Positions 1 to 8,669 of a stretch of 64,000 bases of DNA are shown one piece after another. A program made the position numbers and the translations under genes. How positions within the stretch are numbered: the stretch's first letter is position 1; each line of letters starts with the position of its first letter. The notes below the pieces were generated by a model. It searched no databases. It saw only the letters and a program-made list of their open reading frames with translations, and was not told where the DNA came from. The stretch is from Streptomyces changanensis (lineage in GTDB: Bacteria; Actinomycetota; Actinomycetes; Streptomycetales; Streptomycetaceae), in the NCBI RefSeq assembly GCF_024600715.1, contig NZ_CP102332.1, positions 5,952,001 to 6,016,000 of the forward strand, given 5' to 3'.

Positions 1-280
1 AGGTCCACTCGGTGTCGATCTCCTTCTGGAGGGCGGGGTCGATCTCGGTGGTGTAGCCGTTCTGCTGGAGGAGTTCGGCGGCCTTGGCGGTGTAGTAGGG
101 CTCCTCCCGGTCGATGCGGGCCAGGAGCATGGTGGCCGGGCCGGTGCTGCGGAAGCCGAGGTCATGCAGGTGGGAGTGGGCGGCGTCGGCCGTGGGGCCG
201 GTCGTAGTGGCGACGACGGCGGGGTGGTGGTCCGGGTGCAGCGCGAAGCGGACGTGGGCGTCGGCAGGGGCGTACGGCAT
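1..280 (-). CDS. Conserved hypothetical protein, C-terminus outside window
   Basis: The reading frame begins at an ATG (278-280) preceded by a GAAGGACC ribosome site and runs off the left edge, so only about 93 residues are visible. It starts MPYAPADAHVRFALHPDHH. It resembles the first part of the product at 17369-17797: both have a short strand-rich opening with a conserved H/E-HH-V pattern, then a helix-turn segment ending in an Asp-Pro. The two are probably paralogues. No function is recognised. It is the last visible gene of the leftward block. Confidence 0.6.
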   Translation of the reverse strand, partial: MPYAPADAHVRFALHPDHHPAVVATTTGPTADAAHSHLHDLGFRSTGPATMLLARIDREEPYYTAKAAELLQQNGYTTEIDPALQKEIDTEWT

Positions 281-293
281 CGGGGTCCTTCGG

Positions 294-1439
294 TTACGGG
301 GTTCGAGGGGCGGCGGGCCGGGCGGCGGCGTGCGCATGCGGCTGCGAGACGGAGAGGGGACTTCGCGGGCCTGCCCGTGGCGTGGCCCGGGTCTTCGAGG
401 GAGTAGGCGAGGCGGGGGGCGGGCGGACCGCCTGCTGCCAGCGGCGGCGGACGGAGGCGAGGTCGGCCAGGGCCCTGCGCCCGCCCGTGAGGAGCTGGTG
501 GACCGTGTTGGCCGGATCATTCGTGAAGGCGGTGATCCGGTCGGCCGTGTGGCGGGCGCGAGCGAGCAGGGCGCGTTCGACGATCCGGGTGCCCCAGTAG
601 TCGGGGGAGCCGGCGGCGTCCCCGAGCAGGGTGAGCACCTCCGATGGCGCGATGCCGGCAGCGAGGACGCCTCGGTGCTGCGCCTCCCACATCACCGTGA
701 TCGGATCTACCGGATCACCGCGGTGGGTGAGCGCGGTCACGCACTGCCACAGCCCGGAGTGCACCGGGTGGACGAAGTCCTCGGCAGCAACCCATCGCAT
801 CTCCTTCACGGTGGCCGGCCAGATCAGCGCGCTCGCGAGCAGCATTCGCTCCTGGTCCTGGGCCTCGTCGACATCAGGCGAAGGCGGCGAGGGCGGCGTG
901 GGGGTTCGGGGCAGTGAGCCGGGGTGGGCTGGGAAGTCCCGGGAGAGCACGTCGAGTTGCCGAGCGAGTGCGTTGGCCGCGGCGAGAGCGTGTGCGGGGC
1001 GGTCGGGCACCGTGTCGTCCTGGGCGGCCTGGGCGAGGGTCTCGGCGTGGAGCCGGATGGACCGCCGGGCGTGTTCGGCGTGGACCATAGCCGCGTACGC
1101 ACCGGCGTGCTCGGGGCGGGGGCAGGCGGAGATCAGCAGGTGGAGGTAGGCCGCGGTCAGGGCCGGCGCCTTCTGGCGGGCTTCCTTCAGGACCGCCCGT
1201 AGCCAGGTCAAGCCGGTCTGGGACTCCTGCTCCTTTGGGGCCGGCACGGTTCGCATCGCGGCGAGGAGGGCTCCGTGGGCCGGGTTGGCGAAGGAGTCCG
1301 GCTCGAGTCCGGCTGTCGTGCGGAGCAGTTGGGGGGTGAGGAGGAGGGCACCGAGCAGGGCCTGCTCGGTGTAGTGGGCGGGGTCGCATTGGGCCGGTTC
1401 GTACGGCGCCTCGTCTTGGGGTTCGGCGGCGTGGGGCAT
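294..1439 (-). CDS. Protein with two DnaB-N-like helicase-associated domains
   Basis: This 381-residue product starts at an ATG that overlaps the stop of the upstream methyltransferase gene (ATGA). Two helical segments (about residues 20-115 and 185-285) each follow the pattern of the DnaB helicase N-terminal domain: an E(Q)xLLGALL-like opening, a phenylalanine followed by HPxHxxL/W, and a following 'RG-D-PVD-IT' stretch in the second copy. No RecA-like ATPase domain follows, so this is not a helicase. By family knowledge, stand-alone DnaB-N proteins occur on actinobacterial plasmids and phages, and may bind a DnaG-type primase or compete with the host helicase. The role is inferred. The C-terminus is Arg/Pro-rich. 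Confidence 0.7.
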   Translation of the reverse strand: MPHAAEPQDEAPYEPAQCDPAHYTEQALLGALLLTPQLLRTTAGLEPDSFANPAHGALLAAMRTVPAPKEQESQTGLTWLRAVLKEARQKAPALTAAYLHLLISACPRPEHAGAYAAMVHAEHARRSIRLHAETLAQAAQDDTVPDRPAHALAAANALARQLDVLSRDFPAHPGSLPRTPTPPSPPSPDVDEAQDQERMLLASALIWPATVKEMRWVAAEDFVHPVHSGLWQCVTALTHRGDPVDPITVMWEAQHRGVLAAGIAPSEVLTLLGDAAGSPDYWGTRIVERALLARARHTADRITAFTNDPANTVHQLLTGGRRALADLASVRRRWQQAVRPPPASPTPSKTRATPRAGPRSPLSVSQPHAHAAARPAAPRTP

Positions 1440-2719
1440 CAGGCGGCCAGGGCGAAGTCGTCGGGGTTGAAGCTGTGATCGAGGTGCGGGGCGAGAAGGT
1501 GGGCGGCGAGCCTTGGAGGGACGGCGTTGCCAATCTGGCTGAACACCTGGCCTTTGTTGCCCTGCCAGGGGTAGTCGGCGGGGAAGGTCTGCAGGATGCC
1601 GGCCTCGGCGGCCGTGATCCGGATCGGCGGCGGTGGCGGCGGGGCGGCGTCGCCGACCGCGGTGTTCGGGGGAGGCTCGGCGATCCAGGTGCACTCGTTG
1701 GCACGGTGCCCGAAGAACAGAGTCCCGGCCGGCTCGTCGATGGCCCGGACCGTGGCGTTGGTCTGGTTGTTGCTGCGCAGCGACCATGACCAGCGGTGCG
1801 CCTCGGCGGTGAAGGTGGGGGCCGGTGCGTCGGTGGCCCGGTTTTCCCGTACGCCGTGCCGGGCGGTCCAGCCGGCTCCTTCTCGGCGGGAGGACAGGAC
1901 GACGTCGCCTGCGAGGGGTGTCCAGGTGCCGCGGGCGCGGGCGTCGGAGAGCGTTTTGCGCGCGCCGGAGGGGAACGGCTCGGGGCCGCCGCCCGGTCCG
2001 CCGCCGGCGCAGATGGTCGGGACGGGGCGGTCGGTCGCGCCCCAGCCGAGCGCCTCGGCCATGGATACCCATCGGGCGCGGCCCGGCCCGAACAGTGACT
2101 CGGGCTCGGCGGCGCGGGCGTGCGTCGGCGTCGGCGGCTCGGCCGTACGGACGCGGGAGGCGAGCAGGATCGCTCGCTTCCTCGTCTGCGGGACGCCGTA
2201 GTCCGCCGAGTTGAGGATCCCGGTCCACACGGAGAAGCCCCAGGAGCGCAGGATCGCCGCGTACTGCCTCCACAGGGGCAGGACGTCGGGGACCTCCTCC
2301 ATTGCCACCCAGGCGGGATCACCGACGGTGTTCAGGGCGTGGAGGTAGCGCATGGGCTCGGCCGCGAGGAGCGAGCGTTCGTCGCGGCACGCGGTCAGGA
2401 GCTTGTCTCGGGTGTCCAGGCCGGCGGCGAGGTCGGCGACCGCCTGGTGGACGAGCGGCTGGTCGACCAGTCCGAGGCGCTTGCCCGCCATCGACCACGC
2501 CTGACAGGGCGGGGAGGCGATGAACCCCCGCGTGCGGCCGGCGAAGATCCATGCCGGATACATCGCGACGTCCGTGCGAATGGTCAGCAGGCCGGCCGCC
2601 GCCCGCGTTTTGCAGGCCCATTCGTCCCACTCCAGGCCGACGTCCCGGATCCCGAAGCGCTGCAGCGGGACGCTCCAGCCGCCCGGGCCCGCGAACAGGT
2701 CGAGGACGAGCCCCCTCAC
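1439..2719 (-). CDS. C5-cytosine DNA methyltransferase
   Basis: This 426-residue enzyme starts at a GTG that overlaps the upstream stop (GTGA). It shows the C5-methyltransferase motifs in order: motif I LFAGPGGWS near the N-terminus (S-adenosylmethionine binding), motif IV SPPCQAWSMAGKR with the catalytic Cys, an EEV in place of the usual ENV (motif VI), motif VIII PQTRKRA, and C-terminal motifs ILQTFPADYPW and QIGNAVPPRLA. It should methylate cytosine at C5 in a specific DNA site. No restriction endonuclease gene is adjacent, so it is probably an orphan methylase that protects the element from host restriction. It lies between a PP-loop gene and a DnaB-N gene with overlapping ends. Confidence 0.92.
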   Translation of the reverse strand: MRGLVLDLFAGPGGWSVPLQRFGIRDVGLEWDEWACKTRAAAGLLTIRTDVAMYPAWIFAGRTRGFIASPPCQAWSMAGKRLGLVDQPLVHQAVADLAAGLDTRDKLLTACRDERSLLAAEPMRYLHALNTVGDPAWVAMEEVPDVLPLWRQYAAILRSWGFSVWTGILNSADYGVPQTRKRAILLASRVRTAEPPTPTHARAAEPESLFGPGRARWVSMAEALGWGATDRPVPTICAGGGPGGGPEPFPSGARKTLSDARARGTWTPLAGDVVLSSRREGAGWTARHGVRENRATDAPAPTFTAEAHRWSWSLRSNNQTNATVRAIDEPAGTLFFGHRANECTWIAEPPPNTAVGDAAPPPPPPIRITAAEAGILQTFPADYPWQGNKGQVFSQIGNAVPPRLAAHLLAPHLDHSFNPDDFALAA

Positions 2720-3636
2720 GCGGTGAGTCCGAATTCGGCCTGCACCGCCTCGACTTCGCTGCGGCAGGTCCAGGGGGAGCAGCCGTTGGCGACGCCCTGC
2801 TCCAGCTCGGCTGCTGCCTCTTCGCCCAGGGCGGCGCGTTCCGCAGCGGTGACGTGGTCGATGGGCGCCTGGTCGAGCGGGACGCGCGAGCGGTGCAGGA
2901 ACGCCTCGCCCAAGAGCACGTTCCCGGTGGCGTTGGCGCGGGCGTTTCCCTTGCGGATGGCCGCATCGAATTTCACGACGTCTTCCCACTCGGCGGGGGA
3001 GTTGTCGCGTATGTGTCGCCACTGGAAATTCCCATGGAACGGGCAGCCCAGGCAGCTGGACTTCGGGGTGTCGGCGAGTCCAAGAGAACTCAGATAGTCG
3101 ACGCAATCGGAGCGCGACCAGTTCATCTCTATAAGGGGGTGGACGTTCCGCATGTACTGGACGTCAGCGTCCTTCGCGCGGTGGAACTCGTCGGTCGATA
3201 TGCCTATCCACTGCTCGACGAAAATACCCTTCGGGACCCGGGTCGGATACGGGTAGCCAAGGAGGTCGCGGACCTTCTTCTTGATTGGTTTAACCTTGTA
3301 CTCGCCGGTGCACTGGCGCCGGGTCATACCCGGTCGGCCGTCCTTGTTGAGGATGTAGAGCGGCATCGAGGCGAAGCGGTGATCAGGGTTCAGGGCGTCA
3401 TCGCGGATATTCCCGGACGAAACTCGCAGGACGGGGATGCCAGCCGGTGCTGCGATTTCCCGTTCAAGCCGGTCGAGATGATCGTAGACGGACTTCGGTT
3501 CCCATCCGGTGTCAGCGAATATCGCACAGTCGATCTTCGGGATAACCCCTTTCGCTGAAAGGGCGAGCAGGGTGCTGGATTGGACTCCGGCGCCGAGGGA
3601 AAGGGCACGGAACTGAGGTGATGTGTGTGTGGAAAT
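2716..3636 (-). CDS. PP-loop ATPase of the PAPS-reductase-like family (phage/plasmid type)
   Basis: The product is about 306 residues. It opens with a modified PP-loop, LSLGAGVQSSTLLALS, followed by FADTGWEP, a CTGEYKVKPIKK block and a late CLGCPF pair of cysteines. This is the arrangement of the phage and plasmid 'phosphoadenosine phosphosulfate reductase family' proteins, whose biochemistry is largely unknown and which often sit beside DNA methylases. No ATG, GTG or TTG lies near the domain start: the nearest in-frame one is a GTG at 3801, far upstream with a poor ribosome site. An AAGGAA ribosome site stands six bases before an in-frame ATT (3634-3636), which I take as the start. The stop overlaps the methyltransferase start, so the two are translationally coupled. 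Confidence 0.75.
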   Translation of the reverse strand: MSTHTSPQFRALSLGAGVQSSTLLALSAKGVIPKIDCAIFADTGWEPKSVYDHLDRLEREIAAPAGIPVLRVSSGNIRDDALNPDHRFASMPLYILNKDGRPGMTRRQCTGEYKVKPIKKKVRDLLGYPYPTRVPKGIFVEQWIGISTDEFHRAKDADVQYMRNVHPLIEMNWSRSDCVDYLSSLGLADTPKSSCLGCPFHGNFQWRHIRDNSPAEWEDVVKFDAAIRKGNARANATGNVLLGEAFLHRSRVPLDQAPIDHVTAAERAALGEEAAAELEQGVANGCSPWTCRSEVEAVQAEFGLTA

Positions 3637-3964
3637 GCGGAGTTCCTTGGGGGGACGGAATTGCGGCGTTGGTGAATTGGACAGGCCCGGCGTTAATGGC
3701 CGTCGACGACGCTGTGGCAGGCGCGCTGCGTGGGCGGGATGTCCGGCGTCGGAAGCCCGTGGAGCGTGAGAGCTCCTGCGTCGGGCGGACTGCAGGCACA
3801 CGCGATGCCCGAGTCTCGGTGCGTCGGGCTACGGTCTGGCGGGGCGGACGACCACGTCCGAGGTCAGGCAGCCGTTTCGGGGCCAGGGCGCGAGCGGCGG
3901 GTCCAGCCGTCGGTTGACCGGCATGTCAAAAAGCGATAGAGGGCCAGGGCATCGGCGAGGCTGG

Positions 3965-4762
3965 TCATCGCCGAGCCCCCCGTGAGCGCGGAGAAGGTGC
4001 GGCGTACGCCGGCTGGTTGTTGGCCTTAAGGGGTTCCGGTCGGCTCAGAGTGGCGGCGAGCACGAGCCGGCCCATCGGGGTGGACGCGACCCGTACCTCG
4101 TCGGCCCAGGAGGCGGACGGCTCATCGGTGATCAGACCCAGCTGTTCGAGATCGAGGAGCACGTCCGCACTGACGGAGTCCTTGTCCAGGCCGACCCAGA
4201 CGCGGCCGTCCTCGCCGACCGCGACCACTCCGGTGGCGATGAGCCGCAAGACCTGGTGGTGCTCGGCCGTGAGGGTGACGTTGGCGCCGACCTCGGGTAT
4301 CGAGTAGGAACCGCGGTACCGGTGCATCTCGGCGGCGACGCGCTCGGCGCAGGCGACGAGGTCGTGGGCGGCGGTGGCGAGCAGCTCCCGGGCCGAGTCC
4401 ACGCTCGTCTGCCTGGCGCCGATCGAGGCGAACGAGGCGGCGTCGAAATCCTCGACGGCCCGAGTGAGCGCGTCGACCGCGGCCCCGGTGACGACGCGGA
4501 GCTGCGCGAGCCTGGAGCGGATCGTGGTGTCCGTGTGGTCGATAAGCGACATCGGCAGCTTCTCGTGGGCCGCGCGTACGTCGGCGGCCTCCTCGGCGAG
4601 CGACTCGACGGCCGTGCGCAGGCGGATGATCCGCTCGGTTGCCTCCGGAGTGCCGAGGGTGTTGTCGTTGAGCACGTCGAGGCACCGCGTGTACCGGGTC
4701 GCGAGGGACAGTATCTGCAGGCAGACCGTGAAGTGAGGAGCCTGTGGCAGGTGTTCGGGCAT
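3965..4762 (-). CDS. Hypothetical cargo protein, helical with winged-helix-like C-terminal half
   Basis: The 265-residue product starts at an ATG with a GGAAAG ribosome site and is mainly helical in its first 150 residues. Residues about 170-245 (opening with a TAEHHQVLRLIATG stretch and followed by a VLLDLEQLGLI helix and a small strand pair) look like a helix-turn-helix or winged-helix unit. The tail is Pro/Arg-rich and ends GARR. No family is recognised. About 330 bases upstream of the PP-loop gene's inferred start hold no gene. The gene belongs to the leftward cargo block. Confidence 0.65.
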   Translation of the reverse strand: MPEHLPQAPHFTVCLQILSLATRYTRCLDVLNDNTLGTPEATERIIRLRTAVESLAEEAADVRAAHEKLPMSLIDHTDTTIRSRLAQLRVVTGAAVDALTRAVEDFDAASFASIGARQTSVDSARELLATAAHDLVACAERVAAEMHRYRGSYSIPEVGANVTLTAEHHQVLRLIATGVVAVGEDGRVWVGLDKDSVSADVLLDLEQLGLITDEPSASWADEVRVASTPMGRLVLAATLSRPEPLKANNQPAYAAPSPRSRGARR

Positions 4763-4802
4763 CAGCGGGGCTTTCCGTCTGAAGGAGGGGACGGGTGAGG
4801 CG

Positions 4803-5282
4803 TCAACGGGCCCGGGCCGGCGACGAAGGGTGCGGAAGCGGGCCCGGGAGCGGTGCGGGTCCGTGTGTGCGGCGGGCGGTGAGGGCGGCGGCCTCCCGGG
4901 CGTCGGCCACTGCGGCCGTGTAGTGAGGAAGGACGCGGTCGGTGATCCGCCAGGCGGCGCGGGCCGGGTCGAGCGGAGCGGCGACGGTCGGCGGCGCGGG
5001 GACACGGTCGGTGATGTCCTCGTGCAGACCGAGCGGAACGACAGGGCAGACCAGGACGCGGTCTCGGCGGTGCTCGACGAGATAGAGCCGCATACCGTCG
5101 GGCCCGAGGAGGTGCGCTGCGCGCGGGCGGGGCGCGAGACTTGGACGGTCGTTCCAAGGTGTCCAGATGCGGCCGGTGTCCAGGGACTGGTCGAGAGGAC
5201 GCGCGTACGACCGGGGATCGGCTGCCCAGGTGCCGGGGAGACGTTCGGCGGCTTGGAGCGCGAACAGGTGGAAGGGGTGCAG
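4803..5282 (-). CDS. Hypothetical cargo protein, 'LPGTW' family, CTG start
   Basis: The frame reads LHPFHLFALQAAERLPGTW and continues for 159 residues with strongly GC3-biased codons. The only plausible start is CTG at 5280-5282, which sits six bases behind a perfect AAAGGAG ribosome site. No ATG, GTG or TTG occurs in frame between it and the preceding stop, and the first internal ATG (5091-5093) would remove half the domain. The LPGTW motif, a following WxxW segment, a 'MRLYLVEHRRDRVLVCPV' strand region and a late LPHYTAAVADAR helix are shared with the products at 12319-13086 and, more loosely, 17838-18941. The C-terminus is Pro-rich and ends ARAR. Function unknown. Confidence 0.6.
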   Translation of the reverse strand: MHPFHLFALQAAERLPGTWAADPRSYARPLDQSLDTGRIWTPWNDRPSLAPRPRAAHLLGPDGMRLYLVEHRRDRVLVCPVVPLGLHEDITDRVPAPPTVAAPLDPARAAWRITDRVLPHYTAAVADAREAAALTARRTHGPAPLPGPLPHPSSPARAR

Positions 5283-5390
5283 GACAAGCTCCTTTGAGGG
5301 GGAGGGGGCACCGCAGGCGGTGAGAGAACTGACCGCGGAAGGTCGGGCGCGGCAGGGGCCGGGGGACGCCCGAGCCGGGTGGACGGTGGG

Positions 5391-6037
5391 CTATCGGCAG
5401 CGGCCGGAGGCGGGAGACGGGCTGTGGGCCGGCGTTGCCGGAGCGGGGCCGGGCCGGGCGAGGGCCCGCTCGATGCGCCGCCGGTCCTCGGCCCGGGCGG
5501 CAGCTGACGCGAGGCGACGCGAAAGATTCTGCGCGAGGACGCGGTAGGTGCCCGCCGCCTGCCGTAGTTCCTCGTTCGCCTCCGCGAGGTGACCTCGGCT
5601 TGTCTCCGGCGTCTCGTCCGTCCCCTCGTAAAGGAGGGCTTCGGTGCGGCCGGTGATCCCGTACGCGCACAGGGTCGCGACGAGTGAAACCCTCATGGTG
5701 GCCTCGGCGACGAACGCCAGGTTCTCGTGCCCGTCCTTCATCACGGCGTACTGGCTGCCGGTGAGGGTGTCGAGTTGCTTCAGGCATCGGATCGAGAGGT
5801 CGTGGGTGCGTACGGCGATCGGGGCGATCTCGCGGACGGCCGGCTGATCTCGCCCGCCCGGACCGTGTCGATGGCGCTGGCGAGAACCTCCAGCTCTTGG
5901 GGCAGCTCGCCGAAGAGCCGGGTCTGTTCCGCCAGGTCGATCACCTGTAGTGGCGGATCCTCGGGCGATTTCGGCCGAGGGGAGGGGTTGCTGTTGTCGA
6001 AGTCGGTGCTGGAAGGGGACGGGACGGGGGTAGTCAG
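5391..6037 (-). pseudogene. Hypothetical helical protein interrupted by a -1 frameshift
   Basis: Two coding-quality frames join into one helical protein. The first part starts at CTG 6035-6037 behind a GAAGGA ribosome site and runs through a Q-x-F-GELPQELEVLAS stretch to about 5845. The second continues with REIAPIAVRTHDLSIRC in the next frame and ends at 5391. The switch lies in the GC-rich stretch 5831-5844 and would be healed by one added base. Without it, the first frame ends within 20 residues and the second has no start until a GTG at 5742-5744. It may be a real mutation, a sequencing error or a programmed shift. The tail is Pro/Ala-rich and ends GRCR, as in neighbouring cargo genes. 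Confidence 0.55.
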
Positions 6038-6077
6038 TGCGGAAGTTCCTTCTGTCGTGGTCCGGGCGGGAGGGGAG

Positions 6078-7871
6078 TCATACGGCGGGGTCGTAGTCGG
6101 CCTGGCGGGGGTTCGCCTTGGCGAGGGCCCGGGCGGTGATGGCCTTCGAGGCGCGGGCCGATGCGGCGGCCAGCTCGTCGGCGCCGGGCTCGGCGTACCA
6201 GGGACGCAGGTCGAGCATCGCGACTCGCATGCCGGTGGCCAGGCACAGGGCGGAGCCCTTGGGCAGGGCGCGGATGGCGTCGGCGGGCAGGATCCGCTCC
6301 TGCCGCATGCTGATCGAGGTCGACTTGCCGGAGTCGGAGACGGAGGTGGAGGTGGTCTCGACGTCGTGGTCGCCGATCATCCGCGAGAGCTTGTCGGCGA
6401 AATCTGGGTCATCGATTCCGGAGCCGATGACCTTCACGGTGGCCGCGGACCACATCGCGTCCATGCCCGCGTCGCCCCAGACCTTCTGCCCCTGGCGGTA
6501 GGACTGCAGGATGGTGATCGGGATGATCCCGCGCGAGCCCAGGTGGGAGTACAGGTCCGGCAGGTCGCTGATCTTGCACACGTTGGCGGCCTCGTCGAGG
6601 ATCGCGAGCATCGGCGGGTCCAGTCGGCCACCCGCCCGCTCGGCCTGGGCGGTCGCGGCCCGCATCACCGAGTCCGCGCACGCGGCGATCAGCGCGGAGG
6701 CGCCGCCGCCGCCGTCCTTCGACAGAAGGAACAGCGAGTCGCTGGAGGTCACGAAGTGGGACGGGCGGAACTCGGGCACGTCCTTTTGGGGGGTTACCCA
6801 GGCGGCGATCTCAGAGTTGAGCAGGGCGGAGGCGTACTGGCGGGCGGTCTCGTAGATGCCGTCCCTCGTCTCGGGCGGTCCCTCGACGGTGCCCTTCAAC
6901 TGGGAGGCCACGGAGGCGAATCCGTGGTCGCGCAGGATGTCGAGCGGGCGCCGGTCGGAGGGGAAGGCGAGCCACCGCATGACGTCGGTGATCGGCCGCT
7001 CGTCGAGCGCCGCTGCCAGGAACAGCTGGCTGAGGATGTTGCTGCCGGCCTTGGACCAGAAGTCGCCCTGCTGGTTCGCATCGACGGAGGCGGCGAGGAA
7101 GTGCCCGGCGAGCCGCCCCGCGCCGTCAAGGGTGCGGGCGTCGGTGAGCGGGTTCCACCACATGGTCCGCTCGGCGTGGGCGATCTGCTGCGGGTCCATC
7201 GACCACACCCGTCCGACTCGGCTGCGGGCGTCGTAGCACGCGGTGTACGCGTCACCTGCGGCCTTGTTGGAGGTCAGCAGCACTGGCCCCGGCGCGGCGA
7301 GGATGGAGGGAATCGCAAGCGAGGTGGTCTTGCCGGAACGAGGCGCCATGATGGCGACGGCCACGTCCTCGAAGCCCATACGCACCTCCCGCTTGGTGCC
7401 TTGGAGGTTGCCGAGGAGGATGCCGGTGTCACGCGGCTCGATGTGCTTGGCATCCTTCAGGCTCGGGCGCAGCGAGCGGGCCTTGGCCTCGATCGCCTTC
7501 GCGAGCAGCGGCTCGATGTCGCGGGCGCTCGCCATGCCCTTCACCTTCTTCTTCCGGCCGCCGGCCCGGTTCTTGTACCGGACCCAGATGGTGGCGGCGC
7601 CGGCGGCGATCAGGAGCATCAGCAGGACGGGCACGATGCGGGTGGCGACCAGCAGAGTCGTTTCTCCGGCACTGGGCCACAGGTGTTCGGGGTGGAGGAG
7701 AGCGTCGGCCGGCCGGTAGGGCACCCACGGGCCGGTCCCGGTCGTCCAGGCGGCGAGGTTCCCGGACAGCCAGGCGAAGGAGGCGAGGGGGAACCCGATC
7801 GCGAGGGCGGCGCCGCCGATCTTCAGGGCCATGTCGTAGCCGTCGGAGCTGGTGGAGGGAGAGGTGGGCAA
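6078..7871 (-). CDS. VirD4/TraG-like type IV coupling protein
   Basis: This 597-residue ATPase has two N-terminal membrane segments (about residues 20-40 and 68-97) and a basic KNRAGGRKKKVK loop. A Walker A motif APRSGKTTS lies near residue 175, and a Walker B motif MLAILDEAAN sits in the second half, followed by ITILQSYRQGQ (typical of T4CPs) and a sensor-like region. It should couple the relaxase-DNA complex to the secretion channel at the membrane and power DNA entry. The start is TTG at 7869-7871 behind AAGGAA. The C-terminus DYDPAV lacks the Arg tail common among the cargo proteins. It is separated from the VirB4-like gene by 12 kb of cargo. Confidence 0.9.
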   Translation of the reverse strand: MPTSPSTSSDGYDMALKIGGAALAIGFPLASFAWLSGNLAAWTTGTGPWVPYRPADALLHPEHLWPSAGETTLLVATRIVPVLLMLLIAAGAATIWVRYKNRAGGRKKKVKGMASARDIEPLLAKAIEAKARSLRPSLKDAKHIEPRDTGILLGNLQGTKREVRMGFEDVAVAIMAPRSGKTTSLAIPSILAAPGPVLLTSNKAAGDAYTACYDARSRVGRVWSMDPQQIAHAERTMWWNPLTDARTLDGAGRLAGHFLAASVDANQQGDFWSKAGSNILSQLFLAAALDERPITDVMRWLAFPSDRRPLDILRDHGFASVASQLKGTVEGPPETRDGIYETARQYASALLNSEIAAWVTPQKDVPEFRPSHFVTSSDSLFLLSKDGGGGASALIAACADSVMRAATAQAERAGGRLDPPMLAILDEAANVCKISDLPDLYSHLGSRGIIPITILQSYRQGQKVWGDAGMDAMWSAATVKVIGSGIDDPDFADKLSRMIGDHDVETTSTSVSDSGKSTSISMRQERILPADAIRALPKGSALCLATGMRVAMLDLRPWYAEPGADELAAASARASKAITARALAKANPRQADYDPAV

Positions 7872-7918
7872 GGGCAGGTTCCTTGGGCGACGCCGGGGTC
7901 GGCGGGCGGTGAGACGGT

Positions 7919-8669
7919 TCAGCGGGTACGGCGGGGCGCCGGCCGGGGCGGCTGCGGCGGCGGGGGAGGGCCGGTACGGCGGGCTGCGAGGCGTTCGACG
8001 CGGTCGGGGAGGGCGGAGGCGACGCTCGCAGCTGTCGTTTGCTGCCAACGGAGGTTGAGGCCCTGCCTGCTGAGGCCGAGGGTCTCCTCGTGGGTGCGCC
8101 ACAGCGGTTCGCGAGCAGCGAGCGCCTGGGTGAAGGCCGCCACGATGCCGGCCGGGGGTGCGGCCGTCGAAGCGCGCCTGCCAGAGCGCGTCGTCCTCGT
8201 CGAAAGCGGCGGTGATGAACCAGCTGTTCGAGCCCGAGAAGGTGATCCGCTCACCTTTCACGATGCCGTCCGGGGAGCGGAACTCGCCGGACGGTGACGT
8301 CTCCCAGCCATGTCGCCGCAGCGGCCGGAGAGGGTCGGCGAGGGCGCGCTCGTTGTGGGTGGGATCGGTGAGGGTGTCGGTGACCGCGGCGATCAGCTCG
8401 ACCGGTGTCCTGCCGCCGAAGGATGCGTACCAGCTGTTGGAGGGGCTCCCTCCGTTGTGGCTGATCCGCCACCACTGGTCCCCGGGAGTCGGTTCGAGCC
8501 GCAGCAGGGTCTTCTGGTCCGGGCTGGAGAGGATGACGCGGGGCAGCAGCGGCTCGTGCCCATGGCTCCAGCCGGTCGCTTCGTGCAGGGGGACGGTGAC
8601 CCATGCCGGGTCCCCAGGGCCGGCGAGGTAGCGGGGCGAAATCAGTGCCTGGTCGACCATGTCGCTCAT
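7919..8669 (-). pseudogene. DUF317-domain protein with frameshift in a G5/C5 run
   Basis: The ATG (8667-8669) overlaps the upstream stop (ATGA). The product begins MSDMVDQALISPRYLAGPGD, the usual opening of actinobacterial DUF317 plasmid proteins, and continues through two WWRIS/WYASF-type domain cores. At plus-strand G5 (8154-8158) the reading frame changes: removing one base would restore FDGRTPAGIVAAFTQALAA, the standard end of a DUF317 domain, and continue to an APRRTR C-terminus at 7919. As written, the second domain is cut. DUF317 has no proven function; genes with it cluster on Streptomyces conjugative plasmids. Confidence 0.65.

Noticed and set aside
1475..3097. Several long open frames on the plus strand opposite the methyltransferase and PP-loop genes
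   Set aside because: They are mirror frames of high-GC genes, rich in Arg, Gly and Pro, without ribosome sites or recognisable domains, while the minus-strand frames carry clear motifs.
5727..8297. An 856-codon open frame on the plus strand
   Set aside because: It lies opposite the VirD4-like gene and its neighbours, is dominated by Gly/Arg/Val and shows no domain; it is an artefact of GC-rich codon bias.
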